Below, piece after piece: positions 34,032 to 42,297 of a stretch of 64,000 nt of DNA (within the stretch, counting starts at the first letter, position 1; the number at the start of each line of letters is the position of its first letter). Made by a program: the position numbers and the translations under genes. The notes below the pieces were generated by a model that saw nothing but the letters and a program-made list of their open reading frames with translations, was not told the DNA's origin and did no database searches. Source of the DNA: Miltoncostaea sp050250915 (lineage in GTDB: Bacteria > Actinomycetota > Thermoleophilia > Miltoncostaeales > Miltoncostaeaceae). The DNA lies in NCBI GenBank assembly GCA_050250915.1, contig JBFWNT010000018.1:1-64000 (forward strand). Reading direction: 5' to 3'.

Positions 34032-35830
34032 CCACAGACACCGCACCCGCACCCTCCGGGCGCCGCGCCGCCGGCGTCCACTGGGACCTCTCCCCCCTCG
34101 TCAGCGACGCCGCCGAGGCCCGCGGCCGGCTGGACGCCGCGCTGGCGCGCTCCCGGGCGTTCGAGGCCCGCCACCGCGGCGCCCTGCCCGGGATGGACGG
34201 CCCGGCGCTGGCCGCGGCCCTGGAGGAGCTCGCCGAGATCGACAACGAGCTGTCCCGCGTCAGCTCCTACGCGCACCTGCGCGAGTCGGTCGACGTGACC
34301 GACCAGGAGAACAAGGACCTGTCGGCCGCGATCGACCGGGGGCTCGTCGAGGCGGGCAACGCCCTGCGGTTCTTCGACCTGGAGTGGCTCGCGCTGGACG
34401 ACGACGCGGCACGCGCCCTGTACGACGCGCCCGAAGTCGCCCGCGACCGCCACTACCTGGTGGCGATGCGCCGGTTCGCGCCCCACACGCTGTCGGAGCC
34501 CGAGGAGCGGATGCTCGCCGAGCGCGGGCCGGCGGCCGCCAGCGCGTGGCACACCCTGTTCGGGCAGATCACCTCCACGCTCGAGGTGCCGTTCGACGCC
34601 GGCGAGGGCGACGGCGTGGAGCCGCACACCATCGACCGGCTGCTCGCCCACGTGCGCAACCCGGACCGCGACCTGCGCAAGCACGCGCTGGAGGCACTGT
34701 ACGACGGCCTCGGCCCCCACCAGGACACGCTCGCGCACGTCTACGACACCCTCGTCGCCGACCGGCTCGCGATGGACCGGCTGCGCGACTACGCCGGCCC
34801 CATGGACCCGACGCACCTGCGCAACGAGCTCCCCGCCGGGGTGGTGGAGGGGATGATGGACGCGGTCGAGCGCCACTACCCCCTCGCCCACCGCTGGTTC
34901 CGCGTGAAGGCCGGGATCCTGGGCCTGGACCAGCTGGAGCTGCACGACCAGTACGCGCCGATCGGCGAGGCCCGGGCGGTGGACTACCCGGAGGCGACGC
35001 GGCTCATCGACGCGTCCTTCGGCCGCTTCTCACCCCGGGTCGCGGAGATCGCCGGCGGCTTCTTCGCCGAGCACCGCATCGACGCGGAGCCGCGGTCGGG
35101 CAAGCGCGGCGGCGCCTTCTGCGCGCCGGTGGCGCAGGACGCCTCGCCCTACATCCTCATGAACTTCACGGACCGGATGGACGACGTGATGACGCTGGCC
35201 CACGAGCTGGGTCACGGCATGCACTTCACCCTGGCGGCGGGCGCGCAGACGGCCCTGTCGTTCGGGACCGGCCTGGCGCTGGCCGAGGTGCCGTCGACGT
35301 TCGCGGAGCTGATCGCGTTCGACCACCTGATGGAGACCGAGACCGACCCGGCGACGCGGCGGGCCCTGGTGTCGGAGCGCGTGGAGGGCTCGTTCGCGAC
35401 CGCGTTCCGCCAGACGGTGCTGTCGCGCTACGAGCAGCGCGCCTACGCCCTGCGGGCGGAGGGCTCGACGCTCACCGCCGAGCGCCTCTCGGACGTCTGG
35501 TTCGAGGAGAACCTGAAGTACTACGGCGACGCCCTGCTCCTGCCGGAGGGCTACCGCCTGGGGTGGTCGTACATCCCCCACTTCATCCACACGCGCTTCT
35601 ACACGTACGCGTATGTCTTCGCGCACCTGACGACGCTGGCGCTCTACGCGAAGTTCCGCGAGGAGGGCGCCGCCTTCGGCGACCGCTACCTCGGGTTCCT
35701 GGCGGCGGGCGGGTCCGCGCCGCCGGCGGAGCTGCTGGCCGGGCTGGGCGTGGACCTGGACGACCCCGACGTGTGGGAGCCCGGGTTCCGCGAGATGGAG
35801 CGGATGGTGGAGGCGGCGGAGGCCGGGTGA
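34028..35830 (+). CDS. pepF: M3 family oligoendopeptidase F (PepF-like)
   Basis: The 600-residue cytosolic zinc metallopeptidase has the HExxH active site in LAHELGHGMH (about residues 394-403). The third ligand glutamate lies downstream in PSTFAEL. The N-terminal helical domain LSRVSSYAHLRESVDV is typical of oligoendopeptidase F, which degrades short peptides. The ATG overlaps the PHP stop (ATGA), so it is coupled to the sulfur/nucleotide operon, although a functional link is not obvious. Confidence 0.93.
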   Translation: MTTDTAPAPSGRRAAGVHWDLSPLVSDAAEARGRLDAALARSRAFEARHRGALPGMDGPALAAALEELAEIDNELSRVSSYAHLRESVDVTDQENKDLSAAIDRGLVEAGNALRFFDLEWLALDDDAARALYDAPEVARDRHYLVAMRRFAPHTLSEPEERMLAERGPAAASAWHTLFGQITSTLEVPFDAGEGDGVEPHTIDRLLAHVRNPDRDLRKHALEALYDGLGPHQDTLAHVYDTLVADRLAMDRLRDYAGPMDPTHLRNELPAGVVEGMMDAVERHYPLAHRWFRVKAGILGLDQLELHDQYAPIGEARAVDYPEATRLIDASFGRFSPRVAEIAGGFFAEHRIDAEPRSGKRGGAFCAPVAQDASPYILMNFTDRMDDVMTLAHELGHGMHFTLAAGAQTALSFGTGLALAEVPSTFAELIAFDHLMETETDPATRRALVSERVEGSFATAFRQTVLSRYEQRAYALRAEGSTLTAERLSDVWFEENLKYYGDALLLPEGYRLGWSYIPHFIHTRFYTYAYVFAHLTTLALYAKFREEGAAFGDRYLGFLAAGGSAPPAELLAGLGVDLDDPDVWEPGFREMERMVEAAEAG

Positions 35831-35857
35831 CCCCGGCCTCCGCACTCCTCCGACGAA

Positions 35858-36292
35858 CTACTTCTTGGAGGCCTTCTTGGAGGCCTTGAGCGGGTTCAGC
35901 GCCTTCTGGACCTGCTCCGGCAGCTCCCCGATCGCGTAGAGCTGGCGCCCGCACTCGGTGCGGCGCGTCGGGTGGGCCCGGCAGACGGTGGGCTCGCTCC
36001 AGATCGCGACCGTGCGGTGGCCGCGCTCGCACAGGTACACCTTGGCCTGGCGGCCCGCGACGGGACCGAGGGGCACCGGGATGGCCTCCTCGAGGAGCTC
36101 CTCCTCGGCGGCCTGGATCTCGGGGTCGCCCTCGACGTCGACGTCGGCCGCGGGGTCGGGCGGGCGCTCGTCCCCGGACGCCTCGATCGCGGCGGCCTCA
36201 TCGGAGACCTCGACCTCGGCCTCCGCCGCGGGGGCCTCCTCGGCGACCTGCTCCTCCACCGTCTCCTCGGCCGTGGCCTCGGACTCGCTCAT
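35858..36292 (-). CDS. Hypothetical protein with acidic N-terminus, Cys/His centre and Lys-rich tail
   Basis: The 144-residue product has an extremely acidic first half (about residues 1-75, mostly Glu, Ala and Asp). A small globular part follows with CERGHRTV and VCRAHPTRRTECG (C-x2-H ... C-x2-H-x5-C), suggesting a zinc site. The tail ends in KASKKASKK. The charge polarity resembles nucleic-acid or RNA-polymerase-associated proteins in actinobacteria, but no family is recognised. AAGGAG lies five bases before the ATG, and a TATCCT box lies upstream, so it has a leadered message. Confidence 0.75.
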   Translation of the reverse strand: MSESEATAEETVEEQVAEEAPAAEAEVEVSDEAAAIEASGDERPPDPAADVDVEGDPEIQAAEEELLEEAIPVPLGPVAGRQAKVYLCERGHRTVAIWSEPTVCRAHPTRRTECGRQLYAIGELPEQVQKALNPLKASKKASKK

Positions 36293-36302
36293 GCGTGCTC
36301 CT

Positions 36303-36728
36303 TCACCGACTGCTGACGCGTCCAGGATAGCGCGGGCCCTCGCCCCCGTCGGCCTCCCGCTCCAGCGGGATGCTCCGCCGGCCGCGGAGCCGGTCGAAGT
36401 TGGCCATGGCGCGGTCGAAGCCGACGACGCCGGGGTCGAGCAGCGCGCGCGCCCGCCACAGCCGGTACTCGGCGAAGTAGCCGGGGTTCACGCCCAGGAC
36501 GCTGGCGAGCCGCTCCAACTGCTCGGCGGTGGGCGGCGCGCCGGTCCCGGACGACAGCTGGTGCAGCCGGGTGCGGCTGATCGCGATGCCCTCGGCGCGC
36601 AGCAGGCTGCCGACCGCGGACACGGACAGGCTGCGCCGCTCCATCGCCGCGGCGAGGGACACGTGGAGCGGGTCTTCGCTGGCAGCCGGAAGCGGCGGCC
36701 GCGGCTCGGGCACGGGCGACAGGGCCAT
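36303..36728 (-). CDS. XRE-type helix-turn-helix protein
   Basis: The 141-residue product contains a lambda-repressor-like DNA-binding domain (about 30-90): SLSVSAVGSLLRAEG, then ISRTRLHQLSSGTGAPPTAE and a LERLASVLGVNPGYFAEYRL segment. The last is the pattern of EspR-like actinobacterial regulators in which the helix pack ends in PxYF. A short C-terminal region follows. The regulon is unknown. ATG 36728 is preceded at eight bases by a reverse TAGTGT box. Confidence 0.8.
   Translation of the reverse strand: MALSPVPEPRPPLPAASEDPLHVSLAAAMERRSLSVSAVGSLLRAEGIAISRTRLHQLSSGTGAPPTAEQLERLASVLGVNPGYFAEYRLWRARALLDPGVVGFDRAMANFDRLRGRRSIPLEREADGGEGPRYPGRVSSR
36324..36329 (-). promoter_or_regulatory. -10 box of the acidic zinc-site protein gene
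   Basis: Reverse-strand TATCCT, about 31 bases before ATG 36292, with AAGGAG between. Confidence 0.45.
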
Positions 36729-36736
36729 GGGGGGCG

Positions 36737-36742
36737 ACACTA
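36737..36742 (-). promoter_or_regulatory. -10 box of the XRE regulator gene
   Basis: Reverse-strand TAGTGT, eight bases before ATG 36728. Confidence 0.45.
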
Positions 36743-36797
36743 CGCCCCAGACCACGCGGATTGAAAGGGGCTGACGCGGGAAATCCCCCGCACGGGG

Positions 36798-36803
36798 TAG
36801 GTT
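36798..36803 (+). promoter_or_regulatory. -10 box of the methyltransferase gene
   Basis: TAGGTT, eight bases before GTG 36812. Confidence 0.5.
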
Positions 36804-36811
36804 CCAGGTAC

Positions 36812-37486
36812 GTGGAGACGCCTGCCGGATTCGACGCGGTCCGCGAGGAGGTGCTCGTCGCAGGCCTGCGGCTGACGGTCGCGCGGCCCCGCTCGGCGGA
36901 GGACCTCATCGACGAGGAGGCGTACGCCGTCGATGAGCGGCTGCCCTACTGGGCGGAGCTCTGGCCCAGCGCGCATGTGCTGGCGGCCGACCTGGCGGAA
37001 CGGGACCTGCGCGGCCGGCGCGTGGTGGAGCTGGGGTGCGGCGTGGGCCTGCCGAGCGTGGTCGCCGCCCTCGGCGGCGCCGACGTCCTGGCGACCGACT
37101 GGTACGACGAGGCGCTCCGCTTCGTCGCCTGGAACGCCGCCGCATCGGGCGTGGGCGGGGATGTCGCGACCCTGCTGGTCGACTGGTCCTCCCCGCCCCC
37201 CGCCCTGCTGGCCCGCCCCCCGGCCGACCTGGTCGTGGGCGCGGACGTGCTCTACGAGGAACGGAACGGCCCGGCCCTCGCGGCCCTGGTCCCACGCCTC
37301 CTCGCCCCGGATGGCGAGCTGGTGGTGGCCGACCCGCGCCGCCCGCACGCCGATCTCCTCCTCGACGCCCTCGTCGCCGCGGGCTGGTCGCTCGCCACGC
37401 ACGACGTGCGCCACGGGGCGCGGCAGGACGAGAGCGGACCGGTCGTCCGGCTCCACCGCCTGCGACCGCCTGGTCACGCCGCTTAG
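36812..37486 (+). CDS. SAM-dependent methyltransferase, lysine methyltransferase-like (METTL/NNMT group)
   Basis: The 224-residue product has motif I VVELGCGVGLPSVVAA and an acidic residue after strand 2 (VLATDWYDEAL). It also has the DLVVGADVLYEER segment seen in protein-lysine methyltransferases of the methyltransf_16 family, together with the LPYWAELWPSA N-terminal block. The substrate may be a protein lysine, perhaps an elongation or electron-transfer factor, but the exact target cannot be read from sequence. The start is set by the leaderless promoter. Confidence 0.88.
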   Translation: METPAGFDAVREEVLVAGLRLTVARPRSAEDLIDEEAYAVDERLPYWAELWPSAHVLAADLAERDLRGRRVVELGCGVGLPSVVAALGGADVLATDWYDEALRFVAWNAAASGVGGDVATLLVDWSSPPPALLARPPADLVVGADVLYEERNGPALAALVPRLLAPDGELVVADPRRPHADLLLDALVAAGWSLATHDVRHGARQDESGPVVRLHRLRPPGHAA

Positions 37487-37507
37487 GTCGCTCCAGCAGC
37501 CGTCCGA

Positions 37508-37513
37508 TACACT
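37508..37513 (+). promoter_or_regulatory. -10 box of the tRNA-Asn gene
   Basis: TACACT ends 12 bases before the 5' end of the tRNA. Confidence 0.4.
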
Positions 37514-37525
37514 GGCCGCGAGCGA

Positions 37526-37597
37526 TCCTCGGTAGCTCAATGGTAGAGCATCCGGCTGTTAACCGGAGGGTTGCAGGTTCGAGTCCTGCCCGAGGAG
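37526..37597 (+). tRNA. tRNA-Asn (GTT)
   Basis: A 72-base gene folds into a standard cloverleaf. The acceptor stem TCCTCGG pairs with CCGAGGA. The D arm contains AGCTCAATGGTAGAGC. The anticodon stem TCCGG/CCGGA encloses GTT at 37558-37560, and the T arm is GCAGG-TTCGAGT-CCTGC. G37597 is the discriminator base. CCA is not encoded. The gene marks the boundary between core-like genes on the left and accessory genes on the right. Confidence 0.97.
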
Positions 37598-37608
37598 TGA
37601 CGAGGAGA

Positions 37609-37632
37609 GAATCCCGAGGATAAGCGGGATTC
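37609..37632 (+). terminator. Hairpin after tRNA-Asn
   Basis: GAATCCCG and CGGGATTC form a perfect 8-bp stem with an 8-base loop, 12 bases after the tRNA. No T-run follows, so it may be a processing or Rho-independent-like signal of the weak type seen in high-GC genomes. Confidence 0.45.
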
Positions 37633-37838
37633 CGGTGGAGTGTCCAGCCCCTCAAGGGATGTGGAGGGGTGCCGCCGTGGTGTCCCGGTGATGGCTGGGC
37701 GGTGGCTCGATGCTCTCCCCGCGTCAGGCGCCCGGGCGCCCCTCCCGCCAGATGCTCCCCAGCGGCAACCAGCTCACGGCGGGCGAACAGTTCTCCCCGC
37801 GGAGCCTCGTCGCCGTCGGCACGACATACTGCTGGGCC

Positions 37839-39167
37839 ATGACTACGAACTCCGCCGAGTCTGGTCCCCGAGTGCGCACGGGACGCGCCGTCCTGCGTGC
37901 GTACATGAACCTTCGGGAGATGCCCCTGGGGCCGGCGACCGTCCCGCTCGATGCATCGCGTCGAGCCGGGCAGGCCATAGACCTGGCTCTCCGTATTCGC
38001 CGACACGGTCGGGTCTCGATCGAGGGCGCGGCAACCTTTGCCGCCCTCGCAGGCATCTCGGCTGCGGACCTTCGCCTCCTGGTCCTTCCGTTGCTCGAGC
38101 ACGGAGGCATGGTGGCGCTCGAACGAGACGCCGCTGGTGGCGTTCGCGCGCTTGAGGAGCAAGTCGGCGTTGCCGCGCCAGTTCTGGAGCAGTGCTCGAC
38201 AATCTGGGAAGCCGTTGGCCCGACGGACCTTGAGCGCTGCGCGATCCAGGCCTCTGACGAGATCTCCTACGCGCCCTACGCTCGAACGGACCTTCAGACC
38301 CTGCTCGAAGTTGCCGGCCACCCAAGCGAGATACACGAGCAAGCCTTCGTGGTCCTTCGAGCGGTGGAACTCGCCCGTGTGGAGCGTTCACCGAAGCTAC
38401 GCGAGGATGTCTTCTTCAGCCCCTACGTCTGGGGCACAGAGGCGGTAGCGATCGCCGAGTTCCTAGCCGGTCTCCCGCCGAATGAACGCGCCGCCGTCGC
38501 GGCTATCGCCCGACAGGCGGCTGAGCGTCCCTGTGTTCCCGCCCGGCAGCTCGGCGTGCCCGAGAAGATGCTCAACGCAGCGCGCAAGAACGGACTGATC
38601 GACCTGGCCACAGTCATGACTACGGGAGGCGATGAACGGCAGTTCAGCTTCCCTCCGGGGATGGACAGGCTGGTCGGTGCGCAGTCGACTGACGCTAACC
38701 ATGAGCGGAAGCTCTTCACGGCACACATCCTGAACGGCCACCTGTATGGCTATTCCGGAACCGGACGCATCAGAGACCCGCTCGTGTTGGTCGACGCCCT
38801 CATCCGGAACGGAAGCGTGGGACCCGCGTCGGCGATCCGGACGGACTACCCGCTCTTGGAGTCCCACGGGATAGTGCGCGTCGAGAAGGTCGCGAACAGC
38901 AACCGCGCCTTCCTCCACCTGGTCAAGGAGGATGTCGCTCGCGACGCCCGTGACATCCTTTCCCTCGCCTTGGCCGATTCAGATCCCGATCCCGGTGGGG
39001 ACGACCCCATGAGCGCGTTCTGGCTCCCTGGGACCTTCGTGACGCCCGAGCGCAATCGGCAGCAACTCCCTGAGATCGCTGCCGGACCTGAGGCCGAGAT
39101 CGTGACCAGTTTGGTTGAGGCACTGCGTGAAGACATTGGCCAGAAGATGCGCGGGGAGAAGGCCTGA
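37839..39167 (+). CDS. Unrecognised protein with apparent winged-helix repeats, first gene of a two-gene operon
   Basis: The 442-residue product is soluble. Three stretches look like winged-helix units: about residues 52-90 (VSIEGAATFAALAGISAADL, then LLEHGGMVALER), about 235-275 (VPARQLGVPEKMLNAARKNG), and near 330-370 (PLLESHGIVRVEK ... NRAFLHLV). The middle part contains FSPYVWGTEAVAIAEFLAGL. No enzyme motif is visible. It ends at TGA overlapping by one base the ATG of the nuclease-like gene, so the two are translated together. ATG 37839 is preferred over an in-frame start at 37710 because CATACT lies eight bases upstream. Codon use is more relaxed than in genes left of the tRNA. It could recognise DNA for its partner. 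Confidence 0.75.
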   Translation: MTTNSAESGPRVRTGRAVLRAYMNLREMPLGPATVPLDASRRAGQAIDLALRIRRHGRVSIEGAATFAALAGISAADLRLLVLPLLEHGGMVALERDAAGGVRALEEQVGVAAPVLEQCSTIWEAVGPTDLERCAIQASDEISYAPYARTDLQTLLEVAGHPSEIHEQAFVVLRAVELARVERSPKLREDVFFSPYVWGTEAVAIAEFLAGLPPNERAAVAAIARQAAERPCVPARQLGVPEKMLNAARKNGLIDLATVMTTGGDERQFSFPPGMDRLVGAQSTDANHERKLFTAHILNGHLYGYSGTGRIRDPLVLVDALIRNGSVGPASAIRTDYPLLESHGIVRVEKVANSNRAFLHLVKEDVARDARDILSLALADSDPDPGGDDPMSAFWLPGTFVTPERNRQQLPEIAAGPEAEIVTSLVEALREDIGQKMRGEKA

Positions 39168-40408
39168 TGGCTCCCACCGCCGGCGAGAGATTTGAATGTC
39201 GGGTGGCGCGCCTCCTCGTCGCAGAGGGCGCCTTTGTCAGGCGGCGGGTCGATCTTCAGCGAAACTGGGGCGACCGCTTCACCATCACCGACATCGACCT
39301 GTACGTCCTTCGCTTTACGCAACCTCTGCTCGTTCGCCTGTCGGTCGGGGAGTGCAAGACCACGGAGGCTAAGAGCGCACCGGGAATTCCGGACCGACTC
39401 CTTTGGGTTGCGGGCGTCCAACGACTTGTGCGCGCTGACGCAGCGTTCGTCGCTGTTCATCGTCCGGTCAACGCTCGAATGCGCCGTATGGCAGAGGAAC
39501 TGGAGTGCCGAATCGTCGATGACCGCGACCTCTCGCGTCGCGAAGCGCTACTGGGCATAGGTGCCGAAGGGCCACCCTTCAGCCATGACGCTCGCCTTGT
39601 CGATCTCGAACACGCCGCTCGGAAGGACGCCAAACGCGAACCTGATCTCGATCGGGTCTACTGGTTCCTCCGGTCAGAGTTCTGGTTCTTGACGCCCGTG
39701 AGCGGCCTCAAGCGCAGCCTCGGCGCTATCCGACTGCTGAGCCGCCAGTGGTCGCCCGATCTCCCGAACCCAAGGCGCCAATGTGTGGAGTGGCTGACGT
39801 TCCACAGCATCGTCGCCTGTGTGGTCTCGCTGGTTCGAGTTGCTGGCGAGGCCTATCGCACCCCTGAGGACACCTTCACGGAACGCTTCTACGAACAGCT
39901 TTCGGAGGGCAAGGCTGACTACGCGGCTATGGCCGAGATCTCCCAGCTGGTCGACGTTTACGTAACTCAGATCCTGACGGAGGCGGGGCTTCGTCCGGGC
40001 CAGGTTCTGGACGCCCTCGGCGCATTCGCCCCGAAGCCTCCGACCTACGCCGAGCCACTTGGCGAGGTTGTTCTGCGGCTCGCCGGAGCCCCGTTCGCAG
40101 CTGGCCGACTTCCGCAGTACGTCGACGAACTCGTCGCGCGAGAACTCCTATCCGTCGAGGAGCATGCTCAGGACGGCATCGGCGACGACGTTCCGTCCCG
40201 ACTCTTCCGACTGGTCCTGGCATTCCTGAAAGGCCAGATTGGGCTGCCTGATCAGCTTGCCGCTCAGCTGCAGCCGTCCGGCGAATCGAAGCCGACCGAG
40301 GCTAAGCCGACGCCGGCCGACTCTGGTCGCGCGGGCTCGGTGCCGGTCCAGGCGCCGGAAGCCGAACCCCAGCTGTTCCAAGAGGAAGGCGCGTTCGAGG
40401 ACACTTAG
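39167..40408 (+). CDS. PD-(D/E)XK nuclease-like protein, second gene of a two-gene operon
   Basis: The 413-residue product starts with what reads as a restriction-endonuclease fold: Glu7 in GERFECRVARLLVAEGAFV, Asp42/Asp44 in TITDIDLYVL, and Glu62-x-Lys64 in VGECKTTEAK. The spacing fits E...D...ExK. The rest (about 120-370) is helical with WFLRSEFWFLTP and a LLSRQWSP motif, and a charged low-complexity tail ends in EEGAFEDT. I do not recognise the full-length family. Coupled to the upstream winged-helix protein, it could be a DNA-cutting effector of a defence system or a DNA-repair protein. No methyltransferase is nearby, so a classical restriction-modification pair is unlikely. Confidence 0.7.
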   Translation: MAPTAGERFECRVARLLVAEGAFVRRRVDLQRNWGDRFTITDIDLYVLRFTQPLLVRLSVGECKTTEAKSAPGIPDRLLWVAGVQRLVRADAAFVAVHRPVNARMRRMAEELECRIVDDRDLSRREALLGIGAEGPPFSHDARLVDLEHAARKDAKREPDLDRVYWFLRSEFWFLTPVSGLKRSLGAIRLLSRQWSPDLPNPRRQCVEWLTFHSIVACVVSLVRVAGEAYRTPEDTFTERFYEQLSEGKADYAAMAEISQLVDVYVTQILTEAGLRPGQVLDALGAFAPKPPTYAEPLGEVVLRLAGAPFAAGRLPQYVDELVARELLSVEEHAQDGIGDDVPSRLFRLVLAFLKGQIGLPDQLAAQLQPSGESKPTEAKPTPADSGRAGSVPVQAPEAEPQLFQEEGAFEDT

Positions 40409-40773
40409 GATCTTCCGGGACTCGTCCGTCGCCGATCGACTCACGCGTCGCGATCTCGTTGTCCTTGCGTGCGAGGGCGTGGCGTCGACCAAGGATCGCC
40501 TTCGTCGTGGCCCCTATGACCGTCCGCACCCTCGCCAACGAGCGGACGCTGCCATCGGTCAAACCACGTGCGGCATTGTCGGTCTCTTGGGGCGGACGCC
40601 TTGTCCTTTCGCAGTTCGGCCTCTGACGAAGGATCTCCTCGGGCTAAGCACCACCTGCCCCCCGCGGACGACTTTCGCTCCGTATCAGGAGCGAAACTAT
40701 CCCGATGGGGAGGCGATTCGGCGATGGCACCTCCGTAGCCTCACGCTCCGCTCTTCGACCCTGACAAGGAGCA
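40409..40773. other. Gene-free gap with a strong hairpin
   Basis: No convincing gene is seen in these 365 bases. A perfect 9-bp stem TTTCGCTCC/GGAGCGAAA with a six-base loop lies at 40673-40696. It lacks a T-run but may end transcription of the two-gene operon. An AAGGAG ribosome site for the next gene lies at the right end. Confidence 0.5.
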
Positions 40774-41469
40774 ATGATGGCTTGGAGGCCTGTGGCGATC
40801 GCCGCATCGATCCTGCTCGCCCTGGCCGGCACCGCAGTGGCGGCGCAGTTCACGGCCGACCAGTTCGACGGTGATGACGGTCCGAATCGCCTGACCGGCA
40901 CGCCCGCGCCCGACACGATCAACGGCCGAGGGGGCAACGACCAGCTGCGCGGTCTCGCCAGTGGCGACCGCCTCCTGGGCAAGCGTGGCAACGATCTGCT
41001 GGTCGGCGGCGCTGGGCCCGATCGACTGTTCGGTGGCGCGGGTGCGGATCAGCTGAAGGGTGGGCCGGCCAACGACATCCTGGACGGCGGCGACGGCTCT
41101 GATCGGATAGTCGGCGGTGGCGGCAACGACCTCGTCTTCGCCCGCGCCGGCAACGACCGCATCAACGTCCGCGACACCAAGCAAGACACGGTCTCCTGCG
41201 GCTCCGGCACCGACACGGTGAAGGCCGACCTCAAGGACCGGGTCAACTCCGATTGCGAGACGGTCCAGCGGCCGCAGCCGCCGAGGCCGGTGCCCGCCCC
41301 CTCCCCGGCGCCGCCGGCGCGGTCACAGCCGGGCTACTCGGACGTCTACAACTGCGACGACTTCCCACTGGCAGACGGCACCACCGCTCAGGACTACCTG
41401 AACCTCTACCCGAGCGACCCCTCCGGCCTGGACGGCAACGACAACGGGATCGCCTGCGAGAGCGACTGA
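40774..41469 (+). CDS. Secreted RTX-repeat protein with C-terminal Excalibur domain
   Basis: The 231-residue product has a signal peptide (about 1-24). A run of glycine/aspartate-rich nonapeptide repeats follows (GGNDQL, GKRGNDLL, GGAGPDRL, GGAGADQL, GGDGSDRI, GGGGNDLV; about 50-120), which bind calcium in a beta-roll. After a proline-rich linker comes an Excalibur calcium-binding domain with YNCDDFP and a DGNDNGIACE loop. Both ends thus bind calcium. It is probably exported or surface-held; the repeat number is low for a toxin. AAGGAG precedes ATG 40774 (ATG 40777 is also possible). It is followed five bases later by the nuclease gene. Confidence 0.85.
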   Translation: MMAWRPVAIAASILLALAGTAVAAQFTADQFDGDDGPNRLTGTPAPDTINGRGGNDQLRGLASGDRLLGKRGNDLLVGGAGPDRLFGGAGADQLKGGPANDILDGGDGSDRIVGGGGNDLVFARAGNDRINVRDTKQDTVSCGSGTDTVKADLKDRVNSDCETVQRPQPPRPVPAPSPAPPARSQPGYSDVYNCDDFPLADGTTAQDYLNLYPSDPSGLDGNDNGIACESD

Positions 41470-41474
41470 CGGCG

Positions 41475-42293
41475 GTGGCTCGCCCCGGACGCCAGCCGGA
41501 ACATCGAGGCCACACGCGGCCACGCTGGGTGCCGCTACTCCGGGGCGGGCTGCTCGCCGCGTGCCTCGCCTTTGCGACCCTCGCGGGAGCGTCACACGCG
41601 GCGGCGCTGACGCTGCGTGGGACGGTCTCCGATGTCGTCGACGGGGACACGATCAAGGTGATCTCCCGTGGGTTCGAAACCCCGGTCCGGCTGATCGGGA
41701 TCGACACTCCCGAGACCCGGGCGCCAGGCAAGCCGGTGCAGTGCTTCGGGCCGGCGGCGAGCGCCCGAACGAAGCGACTGCTCCCTGTCGGCCAGAAGGT
41801 ACGTCTGGTCACCGACCAGACCCAGGACACCCGTGACCGGTACGGCCGTCTTCTGGCCTATGTCTTCAAGGCCGGCCGATCCGGGGCGACCGGTTCGGTC
41901 AACTACTCGCTGGTGCGCTCAGGCCACGCCAAGGTCTACGTCTACGGAGGCGTCCGCTTCCAGTACGCCGTGCCCTTCTTCAAGGCACAGAACCGAGCGA
42001 AGCGAGCCAAGCGCGGACTCTGGGGGCCGCCTTGCCGTGGCAACACGACCAAGGCGGATCCGAATCAGCCACCCTCCTCCCCCACCCCGCCAGCACCCGC
42101 GCCCGGTGAGCCGACCGATCCAAACCCAGCCGAGCCCCGGGCCGGATGCGATCCGAACTACACCGGCGCCTGCATCCCTCCCTACCCGCCAGACCTCGAC
42201 TGCGGCGAGATCCCGGACCGCAACTTCCGAAGCGTCGGATCCGACCCGCACAACTTCGATGTCGATCACGACGGCATCGCCTGCGAGGAGTGA
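41475..42293 (+). CDS. Secreted thermonuclease (SNase family) with C-terminal calcium-binding-like tail
   Basis: The 272-residue product has an N-terminal hydrophobic signal (about 17-42) and a staphylococcal nuclease domain. The domain shows VVDGDTIKV, VRLIGIDTPET (catalytic Arg and Asp), the CFGPAASARTKRLL region and DRYGRLLAYVF, so the main active-site residues are present. A proline-rich spacer leads to a tail with DLDCGEIPDRNF and DVDHDGIACEE, similar to the Excalibur loop of the preceding protein. It should cut DNA or RNA outside the cell in a calcium-dependent manner. GTG 41475 lies five bases after the preceding stop. Confidence 0.88.
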   Translation: MARPGRQPEHRGHTRPRWVPLLRGGLLAACLAFATLAGASHAAALTLRGTVSDVVDGDTIKVISRGFETPVRLIGIDTPETRAPGKPVQCFGPAASARTKRLLPVGQKVRLVTDQTQDTRDRYGRLLAYVFKAGRSGATGSVNYSLVRSGHAKVYVYGGVRFQYAVPFFKAQNRAKRAKRGLWGPPCRGNTTKADPNQPPSSPTPPAPAPGEPTDPNPAEPRAGCDPNYTGACIPPYPPDLDCGEIPDRNFRSVGSDPHNFDVDHDGIACEE

Positions 42294-42297
42294 CCCC

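Noticed and set aside
37526..37597. tRNA-Asn 3' end as an attachment site with a second copy at the right end of the island
   Set aside because: No second copy of GTTCGAGTCCTGCCCGAGG was found up to 64000; the other end may lie beyond the window or not exist.
39167..40408. Type II restriction-modification system
   Set aside because: No DNA methyltransferase gene (no FxGxG with DPPY/NPPY motif) occurs in the neighbourhood.
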